Positions 47,767-58,630 of a stretch of 64,000 bases of DNA are shown here, piece by piece. The notes under the pieces are model-generated. The model had not been told where the DNA came from. It searched no databases and saw only the letters and a program-made list of their open reading frames with translations. The stretch lies in contig CM065308.1 in NCBI GenBank assembly GCA_033032175.1, positions 20,827,590 through 20,891,589 of the forward strand. The letters are read 5' to 3'. This stretch comes from Saturnia japonica (lineage: Eukaryota > Arthropoda > Insecta > Lepidoptera > Saturniidae). A program made the position numbers and the translations under genes. Within the stretch, counting starts at the first letter, position 1; every line of letters begins with the position of its first letter.

Positions 47767-48253
47767 TCTATACAATTAATAAAATTGAAGTGTGTGTTTG
47801 TTATGTCAAAACAACAGCTTTTTACCAAATGAATATGAAAGTATATACGATACCTATAACAAAAAACACATTATTAAAATTTTTGTCTGTTTGTCTGTTT
47901 TATCTTGTCTGTCTGTTTTTTTTCCGGGTAATCTCCGAAACGGTTGGACCGATTTTGGTGTGACTTTCGCTGATAGATAGCTGATTTTACAGGGAGTAAC
48001 TTAGGATACTTTTATTTTAGAAAAAGAATTAGTGTTCCGAAGCGGAAAAAAAATACTGGTCATAGTGAGTCCATCCTGGTGCTTAAATAGCCTACGCTGA
48101 GTAAACCATAACAGATATAGCAAATTAATGTACTAAATAATTGTAGAAATTAAAAAGTCCTACAAAAAAGTATTTAAAATAGCCGGGAGCGGGGGAGCAA
48201 GATTCACGCGGGTATTCTGTAGTCCACGTGAGCGAAGCCACGGGTACAGCTAG
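47767..48253 (+). mobile_element. Non-autonomous Helitron, family 2, complete
   Basis: It starts TCTATACAATTAATAAAATT after A and ends CACGGGTACAGCTAG before T, 487 bp. It contains CCGGGTAATCTCCGAAACGG and ATTCTGTAGTCCACG. It is the best-preserved copy of the family also seen at 5651-6178 and 25150-25455. The 5' part of another Helitron, in opposite orientation (about 47480-47755), abuts it. Confidence 0.65.
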
Positions 48254-48817
48254 TAATAATAATATTTTTAGAAATATTGTACTAACCCACGATATCGCTG
48301 ATTAGATGGAAGAAAAAGCCGACGCTAATAAACAGTTCCCATCACACAAAACTTATTAGGCTACCCTAGAAAAATCAACAGTATTGAAGGAATAAACAGG
48401 TTTTATTCTCTTCATCTTGAGAAAAAATAAATTGGCTTATGGTGTTAAGCTCGTCAATGTACGAACCAAGAGTGCTAAAAACAAGCACTTATTCGAATAA
48501 AACTTACAAAGTAACTTACTTACATTTTGAAGTGTTATTAGTTCATTACGTACTTAATAAGCGCTAACGATTTCTTTGTCCTAGTTCTTGCTAACTACAA
48601 ACTCGATACGAGCGACCCGAATTCCCGAAATTGTTCTTAAGTGATAAAACCAACAAAGATGCATACGTATATTCATACGTACGTAGACGATGCGGCCGAA
48701 ATAATGTAGTTTCATTTACTACAATAATTATTATATTTCATTGTTTTTATAAAATTGAAAACTCGCTATGCTTTTATTATTTACCTATACAAGACAATAT
48801 TTAATAAAAAATAATAC

Positions 48818-48985
48818 CATCTTCAATTATTTTGAACAGTTCCCCGGTGTATCGAAGTTAAAGGTCAAATGTTAATGAAATTAAAATGGGACCACCCTTG
48901 ACGGGTGAGTTATGTCTAAACTTCCATAAAAAATGTATAAATACTCTCGAATTGAGTTACCTCCCATCTTTTTTCGAAGTCCGTT
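48818..48985 (-). repeat. Dispersed repeat family A
   Basis: Minus-strand copy: TTCAATTATTTTGAACAGTT and AATTAAAATGGGACCACCCT on the plus strand. It lacks the middle AACTTCTTTG part. Confidence 0.5.
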
Positions 48986-48989
48986 AAAA

Positions 48990-50025
48990 ACAGCTGATAT
49001 ACACTTAAATTGATATTTAACACGTCCAATACAAAAGTAATTTACGAGTAGGATCGAACCCGCGATCTCTCGACTTAGTTAGCCCATGGGGCTTTTCAAT
49101 TTATTATAGTAATATTCACAGATTAATGATTTGTTTCCTTGCCGTTTGAATTAGATACCGTCGCGTTGCGTCGTCGGTGTACTATAATAAAGCGGCAATC
49201 AAATCTACGCCGAATTGGCGCACTCGGCTCAGTGTCATACCGATAATACTGTCACGTTGACAAGCTTAATTTTAAATAATCGTTACAAACTACGATATGA
49301 AGTAGGCGTATTCTAGGAACTAATGTATATAGTTGAAGCGCAAGCGGAAACCAATCATTAATCTATGCTAATTTTTAACAATGTTTAAAATAAGTTATTC
49401 AAGAAAATTCAAGGCTGTAAAACGCATCTATTTTCTCCCGGACATTTGAATAAAGGCTCGTTTGAGATAAACAAGCAGTTCAAGTCGTTTCTACTCGCAA
49501 CAAGAGGAACTTTCACAACGTCTCAAAAAACGTTCGGTACTTTGTTTCTGTAGATACATAGATATTACTTTAAATGTTATAGATTTATGACGGGTTCCAA
49601 GTTTTAGATTTAATAATGTGTATACAACGCGATATCTACAATATTATTATTTAATAATGTACCAGACCTTAACTATTAGGCTTTAAAATAATTATTATCG
49701 CCATTTCTCCTACAAAATCACCTATGTATAAAAAATATTTTGCAGAATTTACCTACTTAGGTAACTAGTTATAGTGTTTAGCAACATAATTAAATATATA
49801 ATAGTCATTCCATCTTTTAGGCTTAGTAAAACAAAAAAGTTTTATAGGGTAATTGTGTTAGATTCTATAGTAAACTTCCTAAGCACATAACCGATTTACC
49901 GGATAATAAGTTCAAGAATCAAGTTAAGCAAATTTTATTATCGAAAGGGTATTATTATAGAGCAGATGATTTCGTGAATGATGGTGATATCTGGATGTGA
50001 ACTGATTTTGATCTGCTTTTTTTTA
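48990..50025. other. Gene-free stretch
   Basis: A partial tRNA-like B box on the minus strand (GCGGGTTCGATCC, about 49047-49062) may be a SINE remnant. Nothing else is recognised. Confidence 0.35.
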
Positions 50026-50029
50026 TTGA

Positions 50030-50310
50030 AAGTTGACTTAATCGAGAGTGTTCTTAGCTATGATTCAAGAGAATCTGATCAGCCGTTTGAAGATTATCAG
50101 CTCTTTTATAGTTCATAAATAGATGTGAATATCTCCCACAGGTCTGGTTGAGTCGAGATTTGGTATTCTCTTATTTCAATGATATTAGAAAAATCTGATG
50201 TACAGCGTCATCTGGAATCCGTAGGATACCTAACACCTCTCCAACTTGAGCAGAGATATCGTGTTTGGGCTCATTGAAATAGTTTAAATGAACAGGTTAT
50301 TCGGTCGGGA
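50030..50310 (+). repeat. Dispersed repeat family E, copy 2
   Basis: It aligns with 47140-47360: CTTAATCGAGAGTGTTCTTA, GAGTCGAGATTTGGTATTCT and GTCATCTGGAATCCGTAGGA. Confidence 0.5.
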
Positions 50311-50314
50311 GCTT

Positions 50315-51565
50315 ATCAAATTTTCAATTTGGCAATTCAGTTACAAAGTAGCACTGTGATGCGAACTCAGCCGAGAGAAAAGCGCTACTCCACATATATG
50401 CGAGCATATTACAAACGGCTATTATATTTACAAAAAAATATAAAAGAATTTTAATCTAGCATCACTCGTAAGGGAAATTCTGAATAATTGTAATTTAATT
50501 AAAATATATGCAAATGGATTCATATTATGCCATTATTATTAGCTTTTAGCCCTTTTACTGGTACGAAAACTGTATACTTTAATTTAGGAACAATTACCAC
50601 GACAGTCGAATCCATTGACAGTGACCGTCGTTAGGCTAGCGTGTAGATAGAAGAGCAAAAGGATACTTAGTACACACACATAAGTTTGTAGTCGCGAAAA
50701 TTGTGACAATGTTGAAGTTATAACAAATTATCAAAATGAACCCGAATTAGTCAGGCTACTAAGAAATATACTACTTTATATGATACTTTGTAAATAATAT
50801 TGAACAGGTAACGATAAAATTATTCACATATTATTATTTTTTTAATAACTTACATAGTTTTAAGAAAGAACAATGTTACGTGAGAAACTCTCGCATACTT
50901 GGAATGTTAATGTATTTAACAATTAAAATTTAAAATATATTTCCATCTGAGACACACAGTAACAATATATTAGTAAATGGTCTGTAGACAATATTTTTTA
51001 CTTAATTGCAACTCGAGACGAATTACTGCCGGTTGCCAATACAATAATATTTTATTTCTCGCTTGTTCCACTTACAGTACGCAGAGATAAGGCATGAACT
51101 AAACTAAACGTTCAAGAATATAAAATTTCAAAATGTAAGTAGGTACCTATGCCTTTATCTGACGATTGATTTATAAGGTTGCATTTCTTGACATTCAGTC
51201 TCCAATGGCAATAATAAATTGCGCGACCAATTATAATAAATTGTTCGAACGTGATTTAACAATGGACTAAATTGTATGATTTACATATAATTTTATGTAT
51301 CTCTGTATAACATTTTTAATGTAGCAGTTTTTAAAATATAGTCAGGGCCGTTAAATAAATCTTTGTTATTAATAATCCGATATTAATAATAAGCTCTAGT
51401 TACGCCCGAGGCTCTGCGTCTCATAATACTATTTTTATTAATATTATTGACGATTCTTCTGACCTATCAACTGTCAACCAAAATCGGTTGAAAATTACAA
51501 TGAATTTTTTTTTAATATTTATAATTATTCCTTTTTATATACATATATACATAACTACTTGCACC
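50315..51565. other. AT-rich gene-free stretch
   Basis: No gene, RNA or defined repeat was recognised. Confidence 0.4.
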
Positions 51566-51569
51566 TTAC

Positions 51570-52140
51570 ATACCCTTGCACTTGGTACGATCCTGGCATA
51601 CATCTTTCGCTTCATAGCAACGATAGCGTGTAGGGACTCCGCGTCGATCGACGTGAGTTCGAATCTCTGCAATGAGCCTGTGCTTTCGGTGAAAGAAAAC
51701 GTTGCGATAAAACCATAGCATGGTGGTATGGTTTATACTAATGCCCGCCTGGCTAGCTATCAAACTCAAGTTGAAAATCTGTCTCCAAACACCAATAGGT
51801 GTGTTCCGGCAGCTACACTTGGAAACCGGTCTTGTTCATCTTGGGCTATATTATCACTTAAGATCAGGTGACAACATTCATAAGTCTTTTCATGCATGCT
51901 TGTTGATTTAGAGTACTCTTGACCTGAAATTTCTACAGAACGTGCCCAATTTGATCAAGGAACGTTCGTCTAGACCTTCTGCTTCCAACGTTCCCATCCA
52001 GGCTCGTCTTTCATCCTCATCCTCTCAACATGCCCAAACTATCTAAGCATCCCATGACCATATCTTCTTTCACACCATAAAGTTCTCTTATTTCTTATCC
52101 TGACACTCAAATTCACTCCTGACATATTGCTTAGCTCTCC
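51570..52140 (-). pseudogene. RTE-type LINE C-terminal fragment, interrupted by a SINE
   Basis: On the minus strand, 52140-51866 holds coding remains with segments like RRTFLDQIG and NQQACMKRLMNV. 51612-51570 resumes with EAKDVCQDRTKCK. These are successive parts of the C-terminal tail of RTE-type LINE reverse transcriptases. The SINE copy at 51612-51866 lies exactly between them. Stops and frame changes show the LINE copy is dead. Confidence 0.5.
51612..51866 (+). repeat. tRNA-derived SINE family B, near full length
   Basis: A box-like GATAGCGTGTAGGGACTC and B box-like GAGTTCGAATCTC open the element. The body contains CTAATGCCCGCCTGGCTAGC and the tail CTTAAGATCAGGTGA. CAAC-type short repeats sit at both junctions with the interrupted LINE. 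Confidence 0.6.
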
Positions 52141-52339
52141 CATTTCTACTGTATTTATTTATTAACAATTTTTTTATGATTTCTAAAAGTATTTTTGGCA
52201 ATTCTCATAACTTAATTATGCAATGAAATATTCCACCAATTAACAAAATGTTATCAAAATTGGTTAAGAATGAATAAAAATGAAATGCCGGGTGCATTCT
52301 ATCATAATAATTGTTCTTCCCGCAAGTACAAATTATTTT

Positions 52340-52670
52340 AATTTTTCATTACCTCCTAACCTATCTGTCCAAATAACATACTATAAAGAGCAAAATTTAA
52401 CTTCATAAAATTATCTTTATGATGAAGTAACTTTTGTTAGTAAAAATAATGTTTATAAATTACTTTTTAATTTTCAACAAATCTTTGTCACAAAACTCCT
52501 TATTGTGGCTTAAGTATAAGAGTTCGGTATATGCTATCGCTGATTTTTTTTTTAATATACTAAAGACCAATATTTTTGTAGAACATTATATTTCCGTATC
52601 ATTGACGATTACGCCAGCGAACGTGGTTAAAGCAGTTCGGGAGGGCCTCGATTTCTGACTTACCTAACAA
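52340..52670 (-). mobile_element. Helitron family 3, internal part
   Basis: It aligns with 7540-7860: CTATAAAGAGCAAAAT, TAATTTTCAACAAATCT, TATGCTATCGCT and AAAGCAGTTC. Neither terminus is seen. Confidence 0.45.
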
Positions 52671-53397
52671 AAATCTATATTTAAGCTTACTATTGCTCAT
52701 GAGTCTTTATTATTGGCAGATTAAAAGCTAATACTTTTGTGTATTAAACAATAAACAACTTCGATCACCGGTGATAAATTTCATCATCAGTCATATAAGG
52801 TTTATTTTAGGATATGTAGAGTTGATTGTCTTTCGTATTATGTGCGTACGTCTTTACATCGTATTCTGACCTTGAACTTGGAAATTCGATTGGGTTGAGT
52901 TTAGCCAGCAGCGGTGTCTGTGAACGCGGTTGGTTCGAACCGATCCCAGACCATTTAAATAGATTTACACCCATTATTATTTGCGATGCGTGTGGGTACG
53001 CGGCTGCGTGGGATCCAACTTACATTCACATGTTAAAGTGAACAATTTTTTTTTTGATAATCTTAAATAACTTAACTATTCGCAGGTAATGCACTTTTTG
53101 GTGTAAAAAACTTTTGTCATGTTCTTCCTTTCTTTTCGCGACCTACCCCTTTCTCTATGCAATGGTGATCATGGTCTGGTCTAGTCTGAGGCTTTATTAT
53201 GTAGTACAGGCCCGGCTGAAAACCAGCGTTATAGTATTTTTGCTATAGCATATGCTTAGCTGAGGTCCCTTTTGATCTTAAGTACGGCTTTTGTATGTAT
53301 AAATTTAATTAGTAATATTTTTATTGTAATCTCTTGTTTAATGTGTGTTGTGTTAATTATGACCGTATTTTCAGTGTGAAATAAATGTTCTTTCTTT

Positions 53398-53672
53398 CTT
53401 TCTAACTGAAAGGAGAGGGTAGAGAGAAATTTCTTTTGAGATTTCTCTCTACTCGGGGCACTCCATCTGGTGGAATAACTCCGCCCTATAGGAGATCGCT
53501 GCCAAATTACCATGTGTTATGTTCCTGCGGTTAAAGGGTTTTCAGAGCTCCTTGGGGTAGGGCGGTCCAAGGTCATCAACGCGCTAGTGATACCCACGGT
53601 GTCCTAAGCGTCCCTAGACTGCGTTAGCTGCTTACAATCAAGCGGGCTGTACGCAAACCTGGCAAACTTTTG
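53398..53672 (+). repeat. LINE 3'-end-like repeat
   Basis: It aligns with 41879-42118 and ends with a diverged GCTGCTTACAATCAAGCGGG tail and an A-rich tract. Confidence 0.45.
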
Positions 53673-54018
53673 TTGAATAAAAAAAAGCTTAATTTTAAGG
53701 TTAAAGACGAAGACATGAAAAATGTGGTATCAAATATCTATAGAACCGCCATCAATATCTATATCAATCCAACCTCGCCTGCTCGTGGTGCACCCTGGTG
53801 AGTAAGGAACGAAGAAATGGTGATAGTGGTGTGGTAGGGTAGAGCTGTACAGCCAGACTGGTCGCAACCACCACGCATGTGGTGTAAAGTCCGTCATAGC
53901 GACTCGCTTTTGCATATCCAGTTATATTAATGCAGGTCAGCATGACAGCGGCGACCGTCAACCGATTACGATCTCTCGATGGTCACCGTTGTGTTTTTTC
54001 AATTTTTTTATTTGTTTA

Positions 54019-54280
54019 TCACCGCGGCCCACAAACATCCGCAACACCAGAGGGCTCGCAGTTGCGTTGCCGGTCTTTTAGGGAAGAATAAGCTTTCTTC
54101 TTGAAGTTCACCAGGTCATAACGGCTCGGAAAGATCTCAGGCGACAGCTGGTGCCACAGAGTGGTTGTGCGAGGCAGAAAGTCGCTTAAGAAACGCACTG
54201 TTGTGGAACGATGGACATCGAGGTGGTGTGGATGGAATTTATTTGTGTTAGGATTATATTATGCTTACCGTCAGGGACGG
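54019..54280 (-). pseudogene. Jockey/CR1-like LINE ORF2 C-terminal fragment
   Basis: An uninterrupted minus-strand frame reads HHLDVHRSTTVRFLSDFLPR, then TLWHQLSPEIFPSRYDLVNF and KKKAYSSLKDRQRN, ending at a TGA at 54019-54021. This is the RFxRxFLPRT-LWN-LP-x-x-FP pattern at the C-terminus of Jockey/CR1-group reverse transcriptases. The upstream polymerase part is absent, so it is a 5'-truncated copy. The good frame suggests limited age. Confidence 0.6.
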
Positions 54281-54319
54281 TATCGTCAATTTGCCGTGCT
54301 ATACTAAAATCAAAAATAC

Positions 54320-54440
54320 AGACTTTATTTAATTTAGGACATAAGAAAGCAGTTAATATGAACTTTACAATGCAACGGTACTACCGGTTCGGAAAACCTC
54401 TCAGTCGTCGAGAACTGTCAAGCAACTCGTCAATCAATTC
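54320..54440. repeat. Dispersed repeat family F
   Basis: TTTAATTTAGGACATAAGAA followed by CTACCGGTTCGGAAAACCTC. Diverged relatives are seen at 23290-23420, 29465-29545, 45838-45905 and 56478-56525. Confidence 0.45.
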
Positions 54441-56774
54441 AATAAATAGCTTATCAATCAATTTTTGTAATATTTTTTTTACTGTTTTTCTTAGTTATTG
54501 TTTACGATTAATAATTACTAGCGGTCGCCCAATGATCGAAATTCGACCAGCGACTTTTTAATCATAGACTATTTTCTGTTTGACATTTGCAGTACGAATC
54601 TAAAAAATGAATATTATATCACTTGCTGTCACTTTTCATTGAGTGACAATGTCAAAATTTGGGGGTCTACGTTCAATGGCACTGGTCGTGTTAGGATTCG
54701 CAGTATTAATTTATTTAATTTAATATATTAGTAACAGATATTATAGATAAATTTTAGCTTTCTGCACTTCTTCTCCATATAAACTTTAACCATGCCAAAT
54801 CTCACAGTCTTCCGTGCACGCAATACGCTTAAAAAGGGGTACAAAGTTTTTGCTTCACGTATTGATATAGTGATGATGATGATGATGATGATAATTAGTG
54901 AATGTATAGAGAGGGAGTAATTTTCGGACATCACTATCATTCACATAATGATCCACCTTTTGACGGCAAAACCTGATGGACATGGTTCTTGTACTTATCG
55001 CCCGGCAAATCGTCAATGTGTGATACTTAATAATCTTCTAGACAATCTAGACTTTGTGAAATTTATAATGATTACGATTGAAACATTTTATAAATAATAA
55101 ATACAAAATCATTACAAGTAGGTATCAAGTTTGTTTAATACACTCTCCATTTCCCTCGCATCGTATTGCATTTGCTTGGAAGTTAAGATGACCTCACGAG
55201 CGCGGCGCGGCTCTATGTCGCCGGCGCGGCGCATTGCGCAAACAACCGGCTTTGAAGGTTTCGTAACCTTTTTTTATATTCATATGATGACATTTGATAA
55301 TATGTTTTTATTTGATCGTAAGTAGAATTTATTCAACTGTGCGTTGCCATTTTGCATTTGCGAATTTTGCTTTCTTTTTACTTGTTTTTTTTAAATGTTT
55401 TAATCTTATGGACCAGAACAAATAAACGCAGATAAATGGTAATTTATTGGAAAAAGGTATGTTCGCAACGGAAGGCACGTTCAAGTATCAATAAGTACGT
55501 AATACGTAATTCTCTATTTTCCCAAGAAAAAGTATTACTGTGTAAACATTTTTTTTGTAACTATACAAGTCTATAACGATGGGATGCAGACATTATCTCA
55601 TTTAAGACTTTCGGCGTTCTAGGTAATTTGGTTTAAAACTCCTGCTATCTGAAGTTGATATGACTTTTTACTAAGGTGTTATATCCATCCATGTTTGAAG
55701 AGCTGTCTTTGATAAAATCCTATGTTAAGCCAGAGCCTTTATGGACGCAATCATAGCATAGTATTTGAAGAGATTGGCATTAACTAACTTAGTAACTTAG
55801 TAGTTAGCCTTAGCATCCTAAGAGTTCGTATGCATAAGTAAGTAAGTCATGTTGAAAATGCCGTTGTTAGTCACTTGAGTAAATTTCTACGTCCGTCTGT
55901 GTATAAAAAAACTACGAAGTGATTTTTGTGGTTAGGATTAAAAAGTTTACCTATTTTTAACTAACCTTGTTTAGAAGCTACATATATATAAATATAGTCT
56001 GTCTTTTCTAGAGTGTGTGTGCTACGAACTTCAGCCAAACAGACAATAATAACAGGGTATGAGGGTATCTAATAAGAGTTGGAAAGTTTTCGAATACTTT
56101 CAATTTTATTACAAAAGTCAACTAACAGCGTCTCTAGCGAATAAGGTGACGAAATAAAATTTGCAATAAAAAGGACAATTTGATCGCAATTGTATAGAAT
56201 CATAAAACGCACTTGAGTTCTTCCCTATCGAGATTGTAGTCTCATTTAAAAGGCCATCTCATCTGGCCATCATTTTTAAGGTCGACTGAGCCACAGTCTT
56301 ACCAAGGGTCCGAATCGTTGCAAATTTTAAACAACATCTCATTATGTATTCTAAAAACAAGGCCGATTAACCCGATTTCTAGTTTGAAATATTAATGGCC
56401 TGTAGTCGAAGAGGTCCCTTGAAAAACTTGCCCAGAATTGATTTAGCTGTTTCTTATATTGAATAAACAAGGTCACATAACTTTATTCAATTGAGGTACA
56501 AAGAAGGCAGTTACGAGCGTCAAAAACGCGGAAAATATAGGTTCCAGCCAAAGGCAAAAGCTAACAAAAAATTCGATAGGCATTGTCAACATTATTCTTT
56601 CTTTTGCTAATTATTATTTGAAATAAAAAAAATGTCTATAAATCCACAATACAAGTTTTACCACGATCATTACCGCCTTATGATATTTTTTGAAGTGAAA
56701 ACTTCTTTAGCATCGTTGTGATTTGAAAGTCGATGAAACGAAAAAGCGAAAGCGACAGTAAAAAGATTGGCACG
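54440..56774. other. Gene-free stretch with one GC-rich islet
   Basis: A GAT trinucleotide run is at 54870-54890. A short GC-rich islet (55188-55260) is listed separately as a candidate exon. The rest is AT-rich, without recognised features. Confidence 0.4.
55188..55260 (+). CDS. Candidate small exon (low confidence)
   Basis: From ATG 55188, just after a TTAAG that could be a splice acceptor, the frame reads MTSRARRGSMSPARRIAQTT and onward in GC-rich codons (GCGCGGCGCGG). The composition returns to AT-rich immediately after. A donor is not convincing (GAAG/GTTTCG). It could be an alternative start exon of a host gene, or chance. No family is recognised. Confidence 0.2.
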
Positions 56775-56993
56775 AGTTATGATAGGCGGTACGAGTTTAA
56801 ATTAAAAAAAGATTTATTTTAAAAGAATTATAATAGGTGTTTACACTTATGGTTCTTAAACAAGACTAACTTAAAATTAATTAAAGTAATAATCAAGTTG
56901 GAGTCACGCCGTCGTTTCCCACGATCGCAATCTGCATGGTCAGCGATCCCACGGTCTGTATCCGCCGGTCCCAAGGCTTATGACGTGGTAACT
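56775..56993 (-). repeat. Errantivirus 3' LTR, 219 bp
   Basis: It begins AGTTATGATAGG and ends GTGGTAACT on the plus strand. The polypurine tract follows directly. The env stop codon lies 15 bp inside it. Confidence 0.9.
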
Positions 56994-58630
56994 CCTCCCT
57001 CCTTAAAAGGGAAGCGTATCCTGGAGCAGCTTCCGGTAGTGCCCTCACTACCTTTAATTTTCATCTGCATTTTCTTCGCCTGTTTCCACGTATATACTTT
57101 CCATGCACCAACGCTGACCAGTATGATGTACAGTAACAGTGTTGTCCAACTAGGGACCGCCATCATAATATGCCAACTAGGGGTTTCTCTGAGATACAAG
57201 TTGTCAGCTTTGTTGAGTAATTCATGGATACTGTCTAATTGAATATCTTCGATGTTCAGTCTATACTTCACAGCTTCCTCGGGTATAACTGGTTCTTTGA
57301 GCAGCGGAATAATTTCATTGGTGATAATAGTACGTGTGTGAGCTTGGAGTGTCCTATTCATAACGGTGACCTCGCATCCCTCAGGTAGTGTGAGTAGAAA
57401 TGTGCCGGAGATTTTTCTATATTCGTTTTTAGATTTGCAGTTACTTCGCAGGATTTCTTCATCCTGAAGTATAAGCAGCCAGCTGTTTTCGTTGATCTTT
57501 TGTATTTTTCCTATGTTAATATTCATTTTGACCTGGGTACAATTCGCTTTCCTATGATGTATAAGCGATGTGACGCAGTCTTCCGCATCTTGAAATCTTC
57601 TCATCTCCAGCGTTTTACAGATATGTAAATTGTCGGATATCAGCGAGCATTCCTCGTCTAGGTAGGTATACTCATCGTTTCCAAGTATCAGGTATTTGGA
57701 TTTCGGAACAATGGTTAAATTATTTTGGTCGGGAATGGAATAGAGGTGTATAAGATCATATATGTTTTTATCAATAGCGGGTATTTCTAATATAAATGTT
57801 AAAGTGTGTTCTGTACTGTAAGCTCTAACCTTAATTGACTTTTGGATCAAATGTATGTTACCTATGTCTATTTTGGCTACTGGTGCAAAAGAGTATAATT
57901 TCTGTAAATTTCTAATTTCTTCTAGGAGACTTTGCGGGTTGATAATAGAAGGATGCATTACTCCTAATTGAGAGAATGTCATTGCGTCTTCCAAAATCAT
58001 TAATCGATCTAAAACTAACTGTAAACTAAAATTTATCTGTACGTATAACTCTAAGAAATGTAACTTATTGATTATCGAATTTGTACTACGAGTAATGTTT
58101 TGCAAAAATTGTTCTAAATTCTTTTGATTCTTGTTAATTTTATCTAAATGACGACTAAACTCGTTAATTGAACTACGTGCTAACACGAGGCTTTGTCTTT
58201 GTGCGCTTTGTGTGTTATCTACTTTATTTCTAATATCAGAGATTTGTTTCTCAAACTCTATTGCGTCCTCGTAGTCTAAATTCCCGGTAATTGCCTTAAC
58301 TATAGATCCTAAGCCATTAATTATACCACGCCTAATTCTAGTTTTCGGTATGATAGTCATTATTTTCCTACTAATTTTTGATAGTGACAATTCAATTTGC
58401 TCTTTGTAAGTTTTATGTAGTTCTACGGAAGCGGTGCTACTTTCGACGACCTTAGTATTTGCGTATAAATCCATAAGTCTTACCGAAGTTGTATATAAAT
58501 CAGTGATGTTGTAAATGCAAGCAAGGTTAAAGTAATCTATCATTTTGAGAATTTCTCCTTGTTTGAGCAAAAGGATGCCGTTATTTTTATCAATGGGTTG
58601 AATTATTATGTCTGCGGTTGCGTTGAGCAC
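56978..58630 (-). CDS. env: Errantivirus Env-like fusion glycoprotein
   Basis: About 550 residues. No ATG opens the frame; it is open further upstream to a stop near 58664. A minus-strand splice acceptor-like TTGTTCCAG lies near 58652, as expected if env is made from a spliced RNA. Residue positions count from 58630. A hydrophobic IIIAGALVL stretch just upstream is signal-peptide-like. A furin-type RIRR (98-101) is followed by a Gly- and Ile-rich fusion-peptide-like start (GIINGLGSIVKAITG). Coiled-coil-like sequence follows, then a membrane segment (about 486-510) and a short basic tail. This is the layout of insect errantivirus Env proteins, which are related to baculovirus F. No internal stop is seen. 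Confidence 0.8.
   Translation of the reverse strand: MLNATADIIIQPIDKNNGILLLKQGEILKMIDYFNLACIYNITDLYTTSVRLMDLYANTKVVESSTASVELHKTYKEQIELSLSKISRKIMTIIPKTRIRRGIINGLGSIVKAITGNLDYEDAIEFEKQISDIRNKVDNTQSAQRQSLVLARSSINEFSRHLDKINKNQKNLEQFLQNITRSTNSIINKLHFLELYVQINFSLQLVLDRLMILEDAMTFSQLGVMHPSIINPQSLLEEIRNLQKLYSFAPVAKIDIGNIHLIQKSIKVRAYSTEHTLTFILEIPAIDKNIYDLIHLYSIPDQNNLTIVPKSKYLILGNDEYTYLDEECSLISDNLHICKTLEMRRFQDAEDCVTSLIHHRKANCTQVKMNINIGKIQKINENSWLLILQDEEILRSNCKSKNEYRKISGTFLLTLPEGCEVTVMNRTLQAHTRTIITNEIIPLLKEPVIPEEAVKYRLNIEDIQLDSIHELLNKADNLYLRETPSWHIMMAVPSWTTLLLYIILVSVGAWKVYTWKQAKKMQMKIKGSEGTTGSCSRIRFPFKEGGVTTS
56994..57004 (-). other. Errantivirus polypurine tract
   Basis: AAGGAGGGAGG on the minus strand directly precedes the 3' LTR and is the expected primer for plus-strand DNA synthesis. 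Confidence 0.75.

Noticed and set aside
56898..57242. 114-codon plus-strand frame
   Set aside because: It is antisense to env and the 3' LTR.
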